64,000 nucleotides of DNA from Phytoseiulus persimilis. Its lineage: Eukaryota; Arthropoda; Arachnida; Mesostigmata; Phytoseiidae. The stretch's first letter is position 1, and the number at the start of each line of letters is the position of its first letter. Shown one piece after another: positions 1-9,969 of the stretch. A program made the position numbers and the translations under genes. The notes under the pieces are model-generated. The model saw nothing but the letters and a program-made list of their open reading frames with translations. It made no database searches and was not told where the DNA came from. The stretch is taken from assembly GCA_037576195.1 (NCBI GenBank), contig CM075102.1, positions 19,216,745 to 19,280,744 of the forward strand. Direction: 5' to 3'.

Positions 1-180
1 GCTCTATTTCAGTAGCTGTTTGTACGTAGAGAGACTTCAAGGAACGTTTACTCGCCTATAGTACAGGTCGGAATCGCTCGTGCGACCGTGAAATGAAAAG
101 GAGATTCCACTCCGAGACCATGACAATACCTGGATCTGTCTCTCGCATTCAATGATGATGCGCCACTTTGTTCCATCTAG

Positions 181-309
181 ACACCGATTCGGGGATTGGC
201 AGTTCCACCGATCGTGGAGCTCGTCTTCTTGAGTATGCAAATTCAGCGGATCCCGCTTCGGAATGCAAATACGAGTTTGAACTTTTCATTTCGTTCTTTG
301 TTGGAAACA
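181..309 (+). CDS. Candidate internal coding exon, unassigned
   Basis: A 129-base open segment lies between a pyrimidine-rich acceptor (CCACTTTGTTCCATCTAG) and a strong donor (ACA then GTGAGT). It reads about 43 residues, starting DTDSGIGSS and ending ELFISFFVGN, with mixed charge and one cysteine. The exon enters in phase 1 and leaves in phase 1, which matches the entry phase of the next plus-strand candidate at 2,733. The frame stays open to 509, so the splice sites rather than ORF length define the exon. I do not recognise the family. It could be an internal exon of a gene starting outside the window, or a chance ORF with good splice-like ends. Confidence 0.4.
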
Positions 310-2732
310 GTGAGTCCGACCCTCATCTCCCCGGCGATGAGGTGCAGAGAACTCTTGTCAGAATAAGACCGCCCCAACTCATCGTCTCAAACCTACGGAA
401 CCGAAAAGAACAACCTGGTGGTGTCATTGTTCATCATCAGCGCCCGGGAAAGATTCTCTCTTCTGTGCGTCTGATTACGGATAGAGCGGGAGCGACCGGT
501 TTTCCGTGAAATGTTTCAGATTCGAACTAAGAACTCCCCGAGTTCTATCGAGCAGTCCTTGCTTAGAGGTTTCAACGAAAAAATTTCGGTCAGACAACCT
601 CATTCATATGACGACCGCGGCTTCGCCGTCGTGCTCGGGGGGGGGGGGAACATCATCTCTTGTCAGAAGACAGCTCCTGCACTCGAAGGAGGAGTTCGAA
701 TCAAGAGAGCGTTGTATGTCAGGAGCAACAGAACAGCAACTCTGTCACTGTGTGATAGCAGCTACCGTCGCCTGAAAAGAAGCTGCGGCCGCTCGCCCCA
801 GGTTCCGTTCTCACCGGAGAAAACACGATGATTGGGGACTCCATACTCACAAGCCTGATACGGTGTACCCATTGATGCCTCTCTCCTCTCCGCCTTTTCA
901 TAAATTGCGCCCGAGTTGTATGTGTCGATCTGGTGACAAGTATTAACCTGCAGAATCCATTTGCTTTCCCTCGGGGGCTCCGAGATCCGTTGAGTGTTCT
1001 ATCGTTCCGACTTGAAGCAGGTTTTACGATAGAATTAGCCGCCGACTACTCCCCGATGAAGGGAGAGTCGGTGCTTCTTAACAGATCACCGTTGGTGTTG
1101 CGTAGAGGCTTTTCTGAACCACATGTCTCGACTCCTCCATGTGAGAGAACGTTTTTCTTTCGATTGTTCCATTACCTCTGCTGTGTGGAAGTAGAAGGAA
1201 ACCGGGCAAGTTCTGCCGGGAAGGTTCTACCGATGTGACAGATAAATTTCTCCTGAGCCGGCAGTGCCTTCTTGTTCGAGATGTTATCAATTGAGGGAGC
1301 TGGCATCCGCGGAACGAAACGTCTGGTCCGAGCAGGAGCCAATTCCTCCTTGCGTGAAAGTATTTTTTGCGACTAGAGGCCCTCCTCTTGAAGAAGAGTC
1401 GGAGGAACGTTGTTATTCCGGATCAGGCGGTCGCCTTGGGCCTTCATTTATCTAATTCGATCACCATCCGTAACAATCCAAGGGCTGGACCAAGCAATGG
1501 GTCGAGAAACTTTCCGGCTGTCGGGCTTGGTTGTCGATTCTCCCGCCTTCAGTCTCTGCTTCCTCGATGTACGAGTTTCGATTATCCGGAATCATGTTGA
1601 CATGTTAGATCGCCCAACAGAAAATTCAGGTGTTCTTTCAGGGCACACTAAATAATTTATAGCAGTCAGGAGTTCGACGAGGGGATGTACTTGGGAGATC
1701 CATAAGTCGCATTTGTCATATCAAGGTTTGCTTCGCGTTCGCAATCAGTCTCCAATACTCCCATCAATGGTGGGGCCTTTTAGCTGGAAGTGATCTTTTC
1801 TCTCTTCACTGACGCTTCTCAAGCACTACGAGAATCATTTAAACATTCACCTCCAGGATATTGTGAACAGTTCCGGGTTGTCATCCGGGAAAGCTCGGGA
1901 GCAAAGCCTTCAGCGGTCACTAGGTTTGAACTCAGCCCTTCGTGAGCGCTATCAGGTGGACCGTGCGATCGACTTATGACTATACTGAGCCAGCATGTGA
2001 CCCTATAGAAGTAAACTGATCTGAGTCGGAGAGGGCGTCTCTTCTGCATTACTATCGCCTGAAATGAGCATATTCAGTATTTCCTCACGCTAGGGGGTCC
2101 CGACCCGCGGAGTGGCTCGATTCCCTGAACGTTCCCGACTTGCAGTCGCGGATTGCCGCGGGTATTACAATGATATAATCGTGCTGAGCGACACTCTTTT
2201 TGACAGCTCCTGAATCGTCGCAGTTTCAGCGTTCTCGTAGAGACAAATTCCTTGCCCCAGCCATAATGAAACTGGCGACTAACCCGACTCCAGAACTTTC
2301 GCTCGGGCGGTAAATTTCTCGCGCTTCTCCTTGTGGAAGGAAGAATCTTTTTGTCGCCACGGATTAGGACGGATACAGGCTTCAGAGAAGAACGCTGCAC
2401 AAAGAAGCTGTGAAAAGTTTGAAATCCTCTTCCACAAATATAACTGCTCCAAGAACTTCCTTCTTCTCTTCCGCTCGAAGGAGCGCAGATAAGCCATCAT
2501 GAGATCTCTTCGAGTTTCTCCCTACGTCGAAGCCGATTGTGGAACTCACACTATAGAACGGCTGTGCTGTAACCAGGGTTTGTTCCAGGAAGTGAAAAAG
2601 GAGAGCAATAACCTTTTCAACCATTCGTTGATGATGCAAAGAGCTCCGTAGCTTAGCAGTTGAGCCTTCTCCATCAACCAGCGTTCCTTGTGACAAGATA
2701 GAGGAATCAGTGTGGAGCGCCTGGGTTTTCAG
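310..2732. other. No assignable gene; possible intron
   Basis: If the exons at 181-309 and 2,733-2,826 belong together, this is one 2.4-kb plus-strand intron. It starts GTGAGT and ends TTTTCAG. Inside are a run of 12 G at 637-648 and only short ORFs without domain signals. Confidence 0.35.
637..648. repeat. Homopolymer run of 12 G
   Basis: Twelve consecutive G. A similar run of 10 G lies at 35,121-35,130. Such runs are common sites of length error in assemblies. Confidence 0.9.
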
Positions 2733-2826
2733 CTCCAGGGGCACTATCCCAGGATTACCTGGTTAACAAAGAGCTCTGTCATGCTGGTGATGAGGCGGCG
2801 ACGTTGATATGGGGAGACATCGTCTC
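2733..2826 (+). CDS. Candidate internal coding exon, possible Ig-type core
   Basis: This 94-base exon follows a clean acceptor (CTGGGTTTTCAG) and ends at a strong donor (GTCTC then GTGAGT). It enters in phase 1, compatible with the exon at 181-309, and leaves in phase 2. The 31 residues include KELCHAGDEAATLIWGD. A cysteine 11 residues before a tryptophan, with small residues between, resembles the B-to-C strand spacing of immunoglobulin domains. That resemblance is weak, because the second half of an Ig domain was not found. A small continuation in matching phase, reading LELDEIGVLST, lies at about 3,086-3,120 behind a weaker acceptor. Confidence 0.4.
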
Positions 2827-4749
2827 GTGAGTAATGGGAGAGTGCAAGAGATGGAGGAACATGCGGTTTGAATAGCTTCACGAGCTGCCTTCATTGTTGG
2901 TGACCGAATCAGTGAATGTGAACCACAGCCATTACGATCACTGCTTCGCTCCAGTACCTCCCCAGTGACGCGGCCCTTGACCCTCTCAGAATGATCCCTT
3001 CTGTCTCCGACAAGTCTGTTTGATGAATCGAGCGAGCCACCAACGTTCCACGAAACAGCCGACAGATAGCTCGCCGTTGACCACAGGTTAGAGCTCGACG
3101 AAATTGGTGTACTGAGCACGTGAGCAACGAATTGTAGTTGGCCAATGAACATCCGACCTGGAAAATCTCACTCAGACTGAATGCGGCAGCCGGGCCCAGT
3201 TTCTCAGGCCAAATCGGAAGGATTTTGTTAGGCGATGGGTCTGGGATTCAGGTTCCGCTCATTGATCGCATATCGTGAATGGCAGCATCTCAAGATAATC
3301 ATGGACAGAAAAATCCTGATTGTTCTCAGCTTGTGACCCTACCCGAGCTTCTGTCTTTTTATCATCCTCCAGCTCTTAGTTCCGAGAACATACGTTGATA
3401 AATTTGAAAGGCCTTCGCATAAGCAGCCTTCCGTCAGGTTTTCCCAAAGTCAAGTCCCAAGTCAAACTTTGTCCCCAAGTCACGGTTTTCCCGCGAGACA
3501 ACAACAATGTAGCTTCAGTATTCCAGGTGGTAACATGGAGTGATATCCGACCACCGCGCTGAGCTGTGAGCTCGGAGCTCATGATGAACTTCCGTGCGGA
3601 GCAATCCGAGTCAGGAGCAGGATTGACTTTGGTAGCAGTTTCAAGTATGGCGAGAGTCTCGGCTGATCGAAGCACCGGCACGCATGCTATGAGAAGCAAC
3701 AAGACTGGGAGGTTCGCGGTGTCCATCCTGGAACCTCGCACTTTGTGCCGAACTTCTTCAAGGGTATCAGATGCTGTGAAGATATCGAGATCGTTCTTCG
3801 CCTTAGATTGCACGAACATCAGTGCAAACAAACCACAGAACGGATGGTCAAAGATTTGCCTGATCCACATCGTCACAAATTGAGCCAACCTTGGGTTTTC
3901 TGCGGCTAATCAAGCGGGTAATCAGGAATTCGTGGAACGCTGTGGAAGGGTGTGATGACTGAATCCAACTCTAATGGCTGCTTAGTCCATACTCGAATGG
4001 GTCACAACGGACCAACTGAGCAGCACAGGAAACCAGAGCCGAGTGCTTGGATGGAGTTGCCGAATCGTTTGCGCAACTTCAGCGGTTGCCTTTCGTGCCA
4101 GAGGCCGCGGCGTCACTCCCGCCAACGAGCGAAAACTTGTAACATAACAACTATTGGAATCGTAAATATTACGAGTGGTATCAACGCCATCGAAGTTTTG
4201 ACTGAGGTCTATTGAATGAACTCGAGATCAAGCTCGGATATCACTGACCTCGGCTGTACCAGACACTTTTTAGGAGTCCTTTGCAGCCCGCTATCTCAGC
4301 CATGCGCGATCCGATCGAGGGCGATGCGATCTACGGACATTGTTCCAGAAAAGCAAGTTACACTAAGGAGGCTCCAAGTTCCAGTGTCCATTCCCTCAAT
4401 CTGAATCCATTCCTTCCATCAATCGAGCGTGAGTGAACAAGCCTTGAGATCGGAGCCTTGAAACAGGCTCAAATCAGCGATCAGCGGGAGTTCGTTCTCG
4501 AGTCGAGAATGCCTAGACAAAGCTCCTACTCCAATGATGGACCGGAGACTGAATGCTCAACCTCCAAATGTTGCAGAGTTGTTTCTTTCAGGTGCCTTGA
4601 TGACTGTCTACTCACTCGCGCGTCGTAATCGAACACTCGTGCCAGTGACTCAAAATATTGTGTTCGTGAGGAGTGCCGTGTTTCGAGTCCGAGCTTCCAA
4701 ATTGAGTTCGAGTTGTTAGGAGACCGGTGTTTCGACCCCGTAATTCAGG
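2827..4749. other. Sparse stretch with one signal-peptide ORF
   Basis: It contains the minus-strand ORF described at 3,376-3,726. A good plus-strand donor (ATCGAGC then GTGAGTG) lies near 4,427, behind a short open frame ending ESIPSINRA. No domain is recognised. Confidence 0.3.
3376..3726 (-). CDS. Candidate secreted protein ORF, unassigned
   Basis: An ATG at 3,726 opens a 116-codon frame. Its first 25 residues look like a signal peptide: MDTAN, a hydrophobic core LPVLLLLIACVPVL, then RSAET at a plausible cleavage point. The mature part has a serine- and threonine-containing, moderately charged sequence with few cysteines and no domain I recognise. The frame stays open for 54 codons upstream of this ATG, so the start is chosen from the signal peptide. 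It could be a single-exon gene, a first exon whose donor I could not place, or chance. The plus strand of the same DNA is also open. Confidence 0.25.
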   Translation of the reverse strand: MDTANLPVLLLLIACVPVLRSAETLAILETATKVNPAPDSDCSARKFIMSSELTAQRGGRISLHVTTWNTEATLLLSRGKTVTWGQSLTWDLTLGKPDGRLLMRRPFKFINVCSRN

Positions 4750-5145
4750 ATGCCCACCACTAGAGCTCAGGACGGCAAATTGCACCGGACGAGTGATGAA
4801 GAAGAGAGATTGGACACAATAATGGTGAAAATAGCGAAACTGCTCCAGAACGAAAAAAAGAAGGCCCAAGTAGACGGAGGGGAGCGCGAGCTACGCTGCT
4901 TCTTGAAATCAGCGATCGTGGGTTATGGTTTACCAACTCGCGAGCCCGATCCCAGAGCTGAGAGTCCGAGGGGCGGAGTTCGTAGAAAAGCCCCAAAGTC
5001 GCCCAGGAAAGAAATCAATGAGAGAGAAGCTGCGAAGAAATCCAAGACTGGCCAGGGCTCGACGAAAGAGGGACTTAAGCCGAGAGCCCCGCACGGAAGA
5101 AACCTTCGAAGGAGACCTGGACGCGACCCAGCCCCACAGGACTAA
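4750..5145 (+). CDS. Basic ORF resembling a retroelement gag/ORF1 start
   Basis: This 131-codon ORF begins with an ATG (MPTTRAQDGKLH). It has an acidic patch (SDEEERLDTI), an amphipathic helix (MVKIAKLLQNEKKKAQ) and then a long lysine/arginine/proline-rich tail. A basic tail after an MxTTR-type start is a composition often seen at the N-terminus of gag-like ORF1 proteins of retroelements. That is inference from composition, since no zinc knuckle, endonuclease or reverse transcriptase is visible nearby. The reading continues convincingly in two other frames downstream, which suggests decay or splicing. It could also be an ordinary disordered nuclear protein. Confidence 0.4.
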   Translation: MPTTRAQDGKLHRTSDEEERLDTIMVKIAKLLQNEKKKAQVDGGERELRCFLKSAIVGYGLPTREPDPRAESPRGGVRRKAPKSPRKEINEREAAKKSKTGQGSTKEGLKPRAPHGRNLRRRPGRDPAPQD

Positions 5146-5500
5146 ATCAGCGCTGACTCGTTCTCCTGCAGAGGAAACGGGAATACAAACGAAGGCATAT
5201 TCGGTGGCTGTGATAGCAATAACAGTTAGAGTAACGAGTTTCCAAGCTTGAGCTTGAGTATTCCGAGTTCCGGGAGCTCGAGGCAAGCAACAAAGTACTG
5301 AAAGAGTCGATTTCATTCCAAGGACTTGTGGCGGGGAGAACGACGAACGAGAAGTGAGCGATATATTTTTCTAGGATCTTCATGGAGCTGAGCAATGAGA
5401 ACTCGACCTTCAAGACTTATAGTGCGATACGAAATCGGAAGAACATCTCAAACCTAACTCTGTTTCTACAGCTTCCTGAGACTTGACCGCCGGCAGTAAC
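5146..5500 (+). pseudogene. Frame-shifted continuation with coiled-coil
   Basis: Downstream of the 4,750 ORF the protein-like reading changes frame twice. One frame, open from 4,925 to 5,251, reads TEETFEGDLDATQPH just before the first ORF stops. A third frame from 5,247 reads LELEYSEFRELEASNKVLKE, a clear leucine/glutamate heptad pattern, and stops at 5,357. After that TGA the same frame resumes with MELSNENSTFKT and runs to about 5,475. An acceptor-like CGTTCTCCTGCAG also lies near 5,170, so splicing is an alternative to decay. No protein is reconstructed here. Confidence 0.3.
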
Positions 5501-6165
5501 CGGATCTCCTCACCCAGAAGAGAAAAATCTGGAGCGGAAAATAAATATAGAAATAATACCGTACGTCTGTGACGCCCGCTCATCACTGTGGAGATCTCGA
5601 ACTCCTCCATTCCCAAAGGAACCAACCGGGCATGACGTCTCCAAGGAATCAGCGAAGAAAATTGGGAATCCGAGAGGTTCTGTGCTATCTAGCATCATCG
5701 ATAGAACGTTCGTTCGTAGGGTATCCGCGGTTTCAGTTGTGAAGAACCTGGCCACACGGCCTCAATGCTGTCCCGTTCGCCGATCATTAGTGGTTCCATC
5801 AAAAACGAGTTTGACGGGAAACGACTGTCTTCGTGTCCTCCGTGCGTAGCTGGAGATATCTCAGTGGATGCTGACTTCTGGCCCGGGGTTCGAGTATCGG
5901 AAATGATGGAGCGAAAACTCGACGATTCCTGCGGGCGAGATTCCGAAAGGGAGAGTTCCGATACAAATCCCTCCCGAATGAACGACTTCGAAACCTAGTA
6001 GGTGGAAATCGTCCAGGAATGAGAGCTTAATGCTTGAGGCAGAGGAAAGTTTGCCTCATACGCGTCAGTGGATTGAAGCTGGAGGATGCCCTCGGAAGTT
6101 TTCGCGAGTGGTCCTCTCTCGTTACCCGCCGAAAACAAGAAGGGGCTTCCGGGTGCAACGCGGAA
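5501..6165. other. Weak ORFs only
   Basis: A plus-strand ATG-to-stop ORF of 77 codons lies at 5,765-5,998 (starts MLSRSPIISG, acidic/serine-rich end). A minus-strand ORF lies at 5,510-5,755. Neither has a domain signal, and both lengths are expected by chance. Confidence 0.2.
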
Positions 6166-6360
6166 TCACTCGCCGCTGAAAGGATGTGAGATAACCAAGG
6201 ATGGCAACAAGGCGAGAATGTTGCTGCATTGCAGAATGATCAGCGAATAGTACGATTCGAGGAATGACGTTGCTGCGATCGACGACCAGGGCGCCGATGT
6301 TTCCGTGCGATCAGCGACTGAGCTCGAGGCCAACTTCCACGTCACGTAATTCAGCTCTGC
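6166..6360 (-). CDS. Candidate terminal exon with hydrophobic C-terminus
   Basis: Behind the acceptor GCGTTAGCCAG a 64-codon open frame begins AELNYVTWKL and runs to a TGA. The last 35 residues are hydrophobic in two patches (FLESYYSLIIL and NILALLPSLVI). This could serve as a membrane anchor or a GPI-type signal. It enters in phase 0, which is compatible with the phase in which the WAP exon at 7,099-7,250 ends on the same strand. It is a plausible last exon of that gene, but it has no homology signal of its own. Another minus-strand frame near 6,600-6,750 ends SMLRLKVGDSLV and is an alternative terminus. Confidence 0.25.
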   Translation of the reverse strand, partial: AELNYVTWKLASSSVADRTETSAPWSSIAATSFLESYYSLIILQCSNILALLPSLVISHPFSGE

Positions 6361-6873
6361 CTGGCTAACGCGCAAACCTCGCTGATTTGAAATGATTGCC
6401 AGCCCGCTTCAAGGGTGCATTCGATAATTCCCACTCCCGATATTTCGCCAACTTGTTGACCTCGAGAAGTTGTCTATTCGTCGCAAGAATTTCGTTCTCG
6501 AGCACTCATCATTTTCACAATAACCTATCCGCTCGACAAGTCGAACCGACAGCGCGCGAATGATACCCTGGATATCTTATACCAGCGAGTCACCAACCTT
6601 GAGCCTGAGCATGGAGTCTGGAATTGTGAAGCTCGCTTTTCTCAAGCCCTGAGGGTGAAGTTGGTGAACAAAGTCTGCTGTGGCTGGATCTCCAGCGAGG
6701 CTTGATTCGATTATCGATTCTCGACGTCGGTGGAACGCATCTTAATGATAGCCGCCAACTACAGCTACTCTTGTTGCCAAGCACTAACTGCTCAGAACCT
6801 GAGTCGCAGTTATCAGCCCTGAGGTGGACGCTCCTGATTTATTGGTACATTGCACTCCAAAAAGGCTTCTTAC

Positions 6874-6894
6874 CGAACGATTGGTCCTCTGTGC
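6874..6894 (-). CDS. Possible 21-base micro-exon
   Basis: Read on the minus strand, the (AG)9 microsatellite becomes a (CT)9 tract followed by TTGAG. Next come 21 bases encoding AQRTNRS and then a strong donor, GTAAGA. The length is a multiple of three and the phase is 0 on both sides, so it could sit between the WAP exon and a downstream exon without changing frame. Supported by splice-site shape only. Confidence 0.2.
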
Positions 6895-6898
6895 CTCA

Positions 6899-6916
6899 AG
6901 AGAGAGAGAGAGAGAG
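6899..6916. repeat. (AG)9 microsatellite
   Basis: Eighteen bases of alternating AG on the plus strand. On the minus strand it forms a pyrimidine tract directly in front of a potential acceptor. Confidence 0.9.
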
Positions 6917-7098
6917 GAGTTTAGAGGGAATCTTCGACAGAACTCGAGTTTTTTTTGGATCCCCGTGCTCCGTTCAAACGTATCGGAGTAGAATGCGTCT
7001 TCTCGCGATTGCTAACAACGTTGCGAGAACCAGACCCGTGTTCTTGGACCTCAATGAGTCGGGCATACCATCTCCGCAAGTTGCATCGACGAGCTCAC

Positions 7099-7250
7099 GC
7101 ACACGGCTTCACAAGACCGCACGCAACAAGAGGAACCTTGTGGACAATAGCACGCACCGTTGCAGTCTTTTTCGAGGGGAATCGGTCTCGGGCACTCTCC
7201 GTTCCGCACATTGCAGCGTCCAAGCGGCTCCATGACGACGACTCCGGCAC
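7099..7250 (-). CDS. WAP (four-disulfide-core) domain exon
   Basis: This 152-base exon has acceptor GGGACATTTTCAG and donor TGC then GTGAGC, entering in phase 1 and leaving in phase 0. Its 50 residues carry the WAP cysteine array: C-x6-C-x9-C-x5-C-x5-CC-x3-C-x3-C, ending CPQGSSCCVRSCEAVC. The CC and the C-x3-C-x3-C tail are the family hallmark, and the ECPRPIP segment matches the usual C-P start. One extra cysteine (NGAC) sits inside the third spacer. WAP domains are secreted and often inhibit proteases or act in innate immunity. Which role applies here is unknown. The signal peptide and partner domains were not located with certainty, although Ig-like candidates lie just upstream on the same strand. 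Confidence 0.72.
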
Positions 7251-7413
7251 CTGAAAATGTCCCTCAGACACGTCTTATAGGGTGCACGTACCAGCTAAGA
7301 GCCGAATACTGACGACTTTCGAGACGTCGCTAGAACACTTTTCTTTCCGGGAGCCACCCCTCATCGCCAGGATGGATCCGCCCACGAAACTATCCAAGGG
7401 CTATCGAGTTCAC

Positions 7414-7504
7414 CCGCAACCGAATTAATGGACCAACCCTCAACTTTTGAGGAAAAAAGCCATCAGATCGTTTTGCCGTTAACTCCGAGTGGCCTTCCAC
7501 AAGT
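7414..7504 (-). CDS. Candidate exon following the Ig-like exon
   Basis: This 91-base segment has a strong acceptor (CACATCCCTCATCTCAG) and a GTGAAC donor. It enters in phase 2, exactly what the exon at 7,664-7,721 requires, and leaves in phase 0. It reads ILVEGHSELTAKRSDGFF and then KLRVGPLIRLR. If the upstream exon is the first half of an Ig domain, this would be the C to E strands, but a D-x-G-x-Y-x-C motif is absent. Confidence 0.25.
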
Positions 7505-7663
7505 CTGAGATGAGGGATGTGTCAGTTTCAACATTATTTCCGCATATTCAGTTCTCTCGATACGGTAAGGGATTCGAAATCGGCTCTCGATGGCTCGATT
7601 GCACTCTTTACGATCTGATTCGAGTCCTGAGACAGCGGACACGAGACTATACAGCAGTCTCAC

Positions 7664-7721
7664 ATCTGCATCGTCGGGGCAATGCCCGAGGCTGTGCAGC
7701 TCGTTCTAGTTCCATCTTTCA
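7664..7721 (-). CDS. Candidate Ig-type exon (C-x-A-x-G-x-x-P motif)
   Basis: A 58-base exon lies between TGAGTTCCCACAG and the donor CAGAT then GTGAGA. It reads KDGTRTSCTASGIAPTMQ, which resembles the B-C region of an I-set immunoglobulin domain (C-x-A-x-G-x-x-P). Reading through the donor would give an in-frame TGA at once, so the splice site falls exactly where it is needed. It is too short to be sure of the family. Its proximity to the WAP exon fits a multidomain extracellular protein, but the phase of the exon at 7,414 does not join the WAP exon directly. Confidence 0.3.
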
Positions 7722-9969
7722 CTGTGGGAACTCACAGAAAATCATCAACGCAGAAACGATGCGTACGTGAACTTCGAGACGCATGTTTATGATCGCCTTT
7801 GAGGGAAGGTGGAACTGCGGAGCAACTGAGCCGATGCTCGCCTGTTTTGATGTCGTCGCAGACCCACTAAACACCGAAAAGAAGGTAATGACGGCGCGAT
7901 TCAGGGAGAGAAAGTCGAAAAATGATGAACCATGACGCTTTCTTTCCTCTTCCAAATAAACAGAGGAGCCGACAGATCGTCGAGATGATGTGCGACAGCT
8001 CCCTGCCGCGGCCGACGGCGCGAATTTTCAAACAACCGATCGCCTCCACTACGTTGCGCTCTCGGTTCAACTATGATCATACATGTGTTCATTGAATGCC
8101 AAACTGAGACGCAGACTTCAGGAGAAGGACTCCCATGTTGGGTGCTCGGCATCGACGCGCAAGCCCAGAGCCGACTCAATCATGGTCAATGTATGCGAAT
8201 TCGTCGTAAACTCGACCCGAAGTCGCAAAAAAAACTGTCGACGATCGCTTCGCTTGGCGAGTCGTACTTAATTCAGGAGCTGGACAGCAATGTCTGGATG
8301 AACCATGAATGAGGGCTATGCAAAGCGACTACGTTAGCATCTATGCTGCACGAGCGACGCTCTTGGGGCCGCTGTCTTCCCCTCGCAATCAGAAACCTAC
8401 GTCGAGGTTCGCAGAGGCTCTTGCTGAATAGGTTGATGGGCCGGTTTGTTAACTTGCGATGATTGAAATCAGGACGATGCTGTGCGGCATCGAACAGCAC
8501 AGCAGTACTCGCAATTCCAATCCATCGATGGGATCAAAAAAAAAATGGGAGCCGGTATCCGAGGAGGGAGTATATTAGAATATACTCCCTCTTCCATAAA
8601 AACGATGAGTTGGCTGCGTGCGAATGCTTCACGAACATCCCGATTCTGAAGCAACTTTGCACTCGAGTGATTGTCTCGAGAGAAATCTGAAAGCGAGCGC
8701 TAGTCCAGGCTCATTCCCGGCGTGATGCTCAACGAACGGGAAGCAGTCTGTTTCAAGTTTACCAGGGCATCCGGAGAGAATAGGAAACAGTGCAGGAAGC
8801 GCTACGAGTTTGAATTCGACATGCTCAAGTACAATGCACAACCCAGACGCTTGTTGGGGAGGGTGTCGGCCATCAAGTGTGTAATTAGCCTCAATTTTAA
8901 TGACAGTACTGATCCTCTCCGTTTCTTCCTCGAGCGAACGCAACTGACTTCCTGCCGCGATTTGGTGGACTCGGGCGAGTGATTCACTCAGGTGAACACG
9001 CACGGGCACCTGGCTTCCTCTCATGGGCTGAGCTCTCTGGAACTCAATGAGAGAGGAAAACGCTCGAGATGAGGAATTTCGTAATCCGCGGTCTCGACCC
9101 AGGATCTCCACAAGGGAGACCCGTGTCGAGATTCGCGATGGCATCCCGCGAGTTCTTGATCTCCGTCGTAGTACAAGGTTAGACGGTGCTGGCAACATCG
9201 TGTAGAAGAACTCTTAATGAAGGGAGAAGGTTGGCGAATGGAACCGTGGGCGGTCGACGTATGATCATTTTTCTTCTCAATTTGACTCAGCCGCCGAAAA
9301 CATCCTCAACTCAGGCGGACAGACATGTTATTTCTTTCTCTTGTTGAACGATGGGACGGAGTTATTACGTTCTCGTTGGAGCTCCTCAGTGAACTCGCGT
9401 GTCCGTTCCATTGTCCGCGGAAGTTCAGGGCTCACATCTCAGAGATTCCTGCGAGTTATCCCTACTCGGCAACGCGGTTCTCTGTGGGACGGAGATAGAT
9501 TTGGCGATGTCATACATTTCACCTGGAAACAGAGGGATTGCGAGTTGTTTCTCGGAATCGTGAGGGAGACACGACTGAGCGGAGATCGGCTCCAGATCGT
9601 GTTCGGTGCGGTCAGAGAGCGTCAGCTGTCACGGGTCACGGGGAAATAAATTTGGTGAAGTCCGGTGACAAATGCGCAAGCTCCGAGAAAGCGTTCCCAT
9701 CATGAACGTGTTGGAATCCTTGACTTGTGCTCCCATGCGTCTGATCCTCGAAACTTTGGATGCGATGTCCGTAATGCAGGGCGTTGTCACGCAGCATTTC
9801 CCAAAGCTCACGGTACGAGACTTAGAGATCGCTCAACACAGAGGTTGGCGTTTCCGTTTCGGGTGCTCGAAGAGCACGACAAACTGCGAGTTCGATTCCC
9901 GGATTTAGCTCCTAGTCCGGGATCCCTGTCTCATTGCATCCTCGAACAGCTATGATCTCGTCACCTCAC
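7722..9969. other. Unassigned; overlapping ORFs on both strands
   Basis: A 189-codon minus-strand ORF (8,629-9,198) and an 86-codon plus-strand ATG ORF (8,722-8,982) overlap. Both read like protein and neither has a domain, so they cancel as evidence. A strong hairpin lies at 8,564-8,591. Confidence 0.3.
8564..8591. repeat. Perfect 12-bp inverted repeat, 4-base loop
   Basis: GAGGGAGTATAT, loop TAGA, then ATATACTCCCTC. Three more outward pairs, one of them a G-T wobble, extend the stem to 15. It could be a hairpin terminus of a small element, a structured RNA or chance. No flanking duplication is evident. Confidence 0.85.

Noticed and set aside
7561..7663. Minus-strand frames behind a good acceptor (CGCTGTCTCAG) reading DSNQIVKSAIEPSRADF or a different frame
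   Set aside because: Two frames are equally protein-like and neither matches the phase of the neighbouring exon candidates.
8629..9198. 189-codon minus-strand ORF overlapping an 86-codon plus-strand ORF
   Set aside because: Both look like protein and neither has a domain or splice support. One or both must be spurious.
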